64,000 bases of DNA from Lasiodiplodia sp. COLG20 (lineage: Eukaryota; Ascomycota; Dothideomycetes; Botryosphaeriales; Botryosphaeriaceae), in assembly GCA_009801085.1 (NCBI GenBank), contig VNWV01000001.1, forward strand, positions 4,402,001-4,466,000, in the 5' to 3' direction. The notes beneath the pieces are model-generated. The model ran no database searches. It saw only the letters and a program-made list of their open reading frames with translations, and was not told the DNA's origin. The position numbers and the translations under genes are program-made. Below, piece by piece: positions 60,426-64,000 of the stretch; within the stretch, counting starts at the first letter, position 1; each line of letters starts with the position of its first letter.

Positions 60426-61019
60426 CTTTTTTATATATGAACTGAAGTGTAACGTAGATGTGTATAAATGAGCTAGTTGGGATAGGAATATGAAAGAATG
60501 ACTGTGGGGATTGTTTATATGGTGATATGTGTGCTGGTGGTTGAGAAAAAGGAGTAAACAAAAATTCGACGAAATGCAATTGGTGAAGGAAAAGAGGTTA
60601 CTTTGTTGTAAAGTTTTCTCAGATAGGTAGGTCTGCATGGCAGCAGGTAAAAGATTGTTGAAATCATGTGGTAAATGCGTTGGTGGGTCATCTGGTGGCT
60701 AGTGTGGTTTATGGAAGCCGGGCATAAAAACCTCTTCTTGTGAAGTTCTCTTCTCTTTTTCTTTTCAACAGCAATAGCTTCTTTGTGAACAACAGAATGG
60801 TTCTAGAAGATAACTGTTGTAAAAATGAGAGTGATCTGTTTCTACTGTCTTTTTGTTAGTTTAATGGGAAGAAGACAGGTGAGTGAAGATTGGGAGAGGT
60901 TTGACTTATTTTTTTTTTTTTTTTTTATGCGTGTTGGAGGAGAGATTATTGTAGATAGCTGGCCTGTTGCTCAGATACGCATCTGATTGGTTGAAAATAA
61001 AGTGATCTCTGGCCTGTTG

Positions 61020-61020
<1 letters not shown>

Positions 61021-61052
<32 letters not shown>
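61021..61052. repeat. T32 homopolymer
   Basis: Thirty-two T in a row, preceded by GGCCTGTTGC, a word that also occurs 50 bp upstream at 60961. The flanks suggest a small duplication or a poly(A) tail of an inserted minus-strand sequence. Confidence 0.85.
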
Positions 61053-61493
61053 CTTTACTTCTCTATCTCACCCCCTTAGCCTTTTTGAGTTGAAGACTCT
61101 AGAAGGCTGGAACTGGGAGAGAAAGCAGATGGGATTAGTGCTACTTAGTTTGTTTATCTTTGTTTTGCGTGAAGGTGATGAGAAGTAGTTGTTAAAAAGG
61201 TAAGAAAGTTGTGTGAATGATAAATATGATCATCACACAGTTGATGATGAGCTTCATCATTATTCTTTGATGCTGAGAGTAACATGATGGTGAGGCTTGC
61301 CATTAAACAATGATGATGAGGTCTGATTTTCACCGTATTTCGCTATGTGCTAGTTGGCCAGGCAGAAGCTCCTCCTTCTAGTCAGATTGTTTTTCTCTTC
61401 CCATACTCTCAGTAGCGTGTTTTCTAAAGCCTGAGCTATGAAAACACTGCTGGGTTGTGGAGAGAAAGTGGTTGTGGACTGAAGGAGGAGAGA

Positions 61494-61501
61494 TTTTTAT
61501 A
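61494..61501 (-). promoter_or_regulatory. Possible LTR TATA box
   Basis: TATAAAAA on the minus strand about 45 bp after the end of the RNase H region, where a copia 3' LTR should begin. Suggestive only; LTR ends not found. Confidence 0.35.
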
Positions 61502-61544
61502 CGTGCTGCTTAGCCATCTGGTGGTCTAAGCTCTGAGGACTTGG

Positions 61545-64000
61545 TGAAATGAGTTCACTAACGTCAACCATGTGTAATTGGTTGATAAATTGCTTGTGCT
61601 TTTGCGGTGGGAGTGACTTTGTGAGTCTATCTACTACCATACTGGCTGTTGGTGTCTACTGAAGTTTGATGTGCTTGTTTTGGACTTCCTGCCTTAGCCA
61701 GTGTTGGTGAATGTTTATATGGCGTAGCTTTGTTGTCAGTTTGGGAGAGGATTCATCTAGTAGGCGAATTGTGGCTTGGTTGTTATATTAAATGAAGGTG
61801 TACTGGTCTATATCCATGTGGATTAGTTGAAAGAATCTCTTCCACTATAGAACCTCTTTTGTAGTAGATGATAAGGCAAGCAGTTCAGCTTTAGTGCTTG
61901 AAGTTGTTATAGACTTTTGCTTGTTTGCTTTCTAGTTAACTGCTCCCTGGAAGAGTTAGAAGATAAAGCCTTGGGAGGACTTTCTTATTAGGCTGTCTAT
62001 GGCGAATGACGCATCACTGCTACATAAAAAGATGTTCTGTTGCTTCTAGTATATCCTATTGAACTTAAGGGTAAGGTGTTTGGTTGAAATGAGGTAACGA
62101 ATGACTCTTTCTGCTAGGAGTTGGTGTTGTGGTGACGGATTTTACAAGAATCCTGCTAGCCTTGATGTTGCAAAGGTAATATCAGGTCTGGTGAAGTATG
62201 TAGGGAAGTTGATGGAGCCGATCTTTTGCTGGTACGTAAAGATATCTTGTTTGGAAGCTTGTTTAGTTGCTGGTTTAATTTCTTGTAGGGGAAGTGGAGT
62301 TTCCACCCCCTTTTCTTTGGACAGTTTGAATTTGGCAGTCAGTTTCTCAATGTATGAGTTCTGATAGATCTATGCCTTGCGCTGGGCGCGATCCCTGATG
62401 ACCCTGATGGCTAGGAACCAGTTGAGTTCTCCTATGTCTCTGAGTTTATAAGCTTTCATGAGCTTTTCCTTGAAGATTGCTACTTTTTCGAGGTTTTGTT
62501 TGTGGTAAAGAACCACAATGTCATCCACAAAGAAGAATAATAAAAGGTAGTCATTCTGGAAAAGGTAGTTGACTCCTGGGACCTCTGAGAGTCCCAGTTG
62601 GTACAGTGTGGCGGAGAGGTGCTTATTCTATAAGGCAGGAGATTGCTTGAGTCCGTATAGGGCTCTCAGCAGTTGAAAAACATGAGATTCTCTTTGAACC
62701 TCATTCTCAAATAACTCTAGACCTTCAGGCATTTCGCAGTAAGTTTCCTCATCAATTGGGCTGTTGACAAATGCGTTGATTGCGTCCACTTGCCATGATT
62801 CCAAGTTAAATGCAGCCATAAGGGCCAGTAAGGCTCTCAGAACCTTAGCTGCCAGTGTTGCTGCGTAGGTGTTTGCTTCAGTAATCTGGAGGTCTCCTCT
62901 TATATAGAGTCTTGCTTTGTGCTTGATGAGGTACCCTTGATTGTCGAATTTGTATTTAAAGACCTAGGTAAGGGGAATTGGTTTCTTGCCAGCCTTCTTG
63001 GCTTTGAGACGTAGGACTCTTAAGAAGGTCCTTCTTCTAAAGAGACTGGTGAGTTCAAAGCGTAGAGCACTAATAAAGCCTTCCTTTTTAGGATGTTTCA
63101 TCATTTGTTTGAAGTTTGAAGGCTTTGAAGGTAGGTTGTCTCTGTGAGGCCTCTGTGGTTTGGGTTGGTCCTCTTTTGTCGTGGCAACTGCTGTTGCGAA
63201 AGCTTGATGGAAAACTGGGTTCTTTGGATCTTGAACTTCTTGAAGTGCGGTGGCGTGTGCCTGGTTTCTTCTTCTTGTTGATCTTCCTAATCTTCCTCCT
63301 TTAATGATGTTTGAGGAGTTGATATTTCCGGCAATCTCTGTTGCTCTTGGAGCTCTGTTGCCTCTAGCAGCTTCTGGTTGCACTGGAGTTTCGTATTGTA
63401 CTGGTAGCAATGGAGGGAGATGGCTGGACCTTTGTTGTTGTGGTTTATCTGGCAGGGGGGTTTCCCTCTCGCTAGTTAGAGTAGGACTTGGTAAGTGTGT
63501 TTGCTGCTCCTTGTTAGATTGTTAAGGAGTAACATCTTCTTCCTCCTAATCTTCTTGTGCATCTTGAAACTCATCTGCCTCTTATTGTTGTATAACAACT
63601 ACAGTGTCATCCAAATCTAGAAGAGATAGTTCCTCCTCTTCATCTTTCTCCAAAGGAATGTGAATGATATCAATGAGATAAGGGTTATCAGCCCTTACTA
63701 GCTAGGCAAGATCGACATCTTTTAGCTTATAGAACTCTTCTTCATTGAAAATGATATCTCTGGTGCGAATGACGCGGTTTTGGCTTGGAATCCAGATGCG
63801 GTAAATGTTGGTGGAATCGTATTCAACTAAGTGTTCTAGATGGGCTCTTTCTACTAGCTTTTCACTCCTGACTATTGTTTTCTTTAGGGCATAAGCGCGG
63901 CAGCCATATACTCTTAAGTGTGAGAGATCTAGTTTGTTTCTAGTAACATACTTAAATGGGGTCTTCCAGTAAAGCCTTCTTTGAGGAGTCCTATTGTAGA
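61545..64000 (-). mobile_element. Ty1/copia LTR retrotransposon, partial, running past the right edge
   Basis: The minus strand encodes the copia polyprotein in its usual order. From the right edge: integrase C-terminal part (LRVYGCRAYAL ... RSEKLVERAHLEHLVEYDS ... YRIWIPSQNRVIRTRD), an acidic and Gln/Pro-rich linker, reverse transcriptase (VDAINAFVNSPIDEETYCEMPEGLE, LYGLKQSPAL, VDDIV) and RNase H (KQKSITTSSTKAELLALSS, LRHINIHQHW, DRLTKSLPPQKH) ending near 61545. Gag, protease, the integrase core and the 5' LTR must lie beyond the window. One reading frame is kept throughout, as anchor points at 63704, 63410, 62819 and 61568 differ by multiples of three, but it contains many stop codons. Confidence 0.92.
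61547..64000 (-). pseudogene. copia gag-pol remnant with in-frame stops
   Basis: The frame is open in sense but broken by at least ten TAG/TAA codons, for example at 63704-63702, 62966-62964 and 62630-62628. Several stand where copia proteins have tryptophan (SPAL-stop-NKH, PLT-stop-VFKYKFD, VN-stop-KANKQ), others where glutamine is usual (LA-stop-L, QQ-stop-EAD). No frameshift was found. The element cannot make its polyprotein and is dead unless helped in trans. I list it only as a record of decay. Confidence 0.88.

Larger units (their letters stand above)
58880..61544. other. Gene-poor region with repeat relics
   Basis: No protein gene supported. It holds a tandem AAAGTAAGGC pair near 60010, a tRNA-like stretch at 60390-60420, T runs at 60909-60926 and 61021-61052, and a GATGATGAGCTTCATCATT palindrome at about 61245. 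The part right of about 60660 probably contains the 3' LTR of the copia element (TATAAAAA on the minus strand at 61501-61494), but I cannot place its ends. Confidence 0.4.

Noticed and set aside
50932..64000. A Starship-type giant mobile element
   Set aside because: No tyrosine recombinase (DUF3435) captain gene and no flanking repeats were seen.
1..64000. CRISPR arrays or bacterial operon signals
   Set aside because: The DNA is eukaryotic nuclear with spliceosomal introns; no regularly spaced repeats occur.

Overview
The window is nuclear DNA of a filamentous ascomycete (Pezizomycotina). Genes carry short introns of about 47-160 bp with GTRAGT-type donors, CTRAC branch sites and YAG acceptors, and the families seen are typical of that group: HET domain, CFEM-like secreted protein, DUF3176, DUF4246, fungal rhodopsin-like membrane protein, SLX4. 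I cannot name the genus. All exon joins were built by hand, and I kept a join only where reading phase and family sequence both continue across it.

Layout. Positions 1-16813 are gene-dense: a partial ABCC transporter, an acyl-CoA oxidase-like protein, a HET protein, an aldehyde-reductase-type SDR, a xanthine dioxygenase (xanA-like), a Fat1-like acyl-CoA synthetase and an MFS transporter. Positions 17345-20379 are AT-rich and hold three tiny multi-exon genes on the minus strand, two of them tandem paralogues with identical exon lengths. Positions 21639-46306 are again gene-dense: SDR and P450 (convergent), 2-hydroxyacid dehydrogenase, DUF4246, SDR, metallo-beta-lactamase fold protein, DUF3176 (broken or oddly spliced), CFEM-like, zinc alcohol dehydrogenase with a divergent DUF218 gene, rhodopsin-like protein and a large unknown protein. 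SLX4 occupies 47516-50931.

From about 51 kb to the right edge the window is gene-poor. It holds a U2 snRNA gene at 58691-58879 (minus), decayed or unassignable sequence, a long T run, a tRNA-like fragment and, from 61545 to the edge, a minus-strand Ty1/copia polyprotein whose frame is intact but interrupted by many stop codons of the kind RIP makes.

The metabolic genes (oxidoreductases, P450, acyl-CoA enzymes, transporters) suggest general catabolism and detoxification. No PKS, NRPS, terpene synthase or cluster regulator is visible, so I do not call a biosynthetic cluster. The clearest new items are the tandem 101-residue gene pair, the U2 gene with one substitution beside its branch-site-pairing segment, the RIP-marked copia element, and DUF4246 as a probable 2-oxoglutarate/Fe(II) oxygenase.
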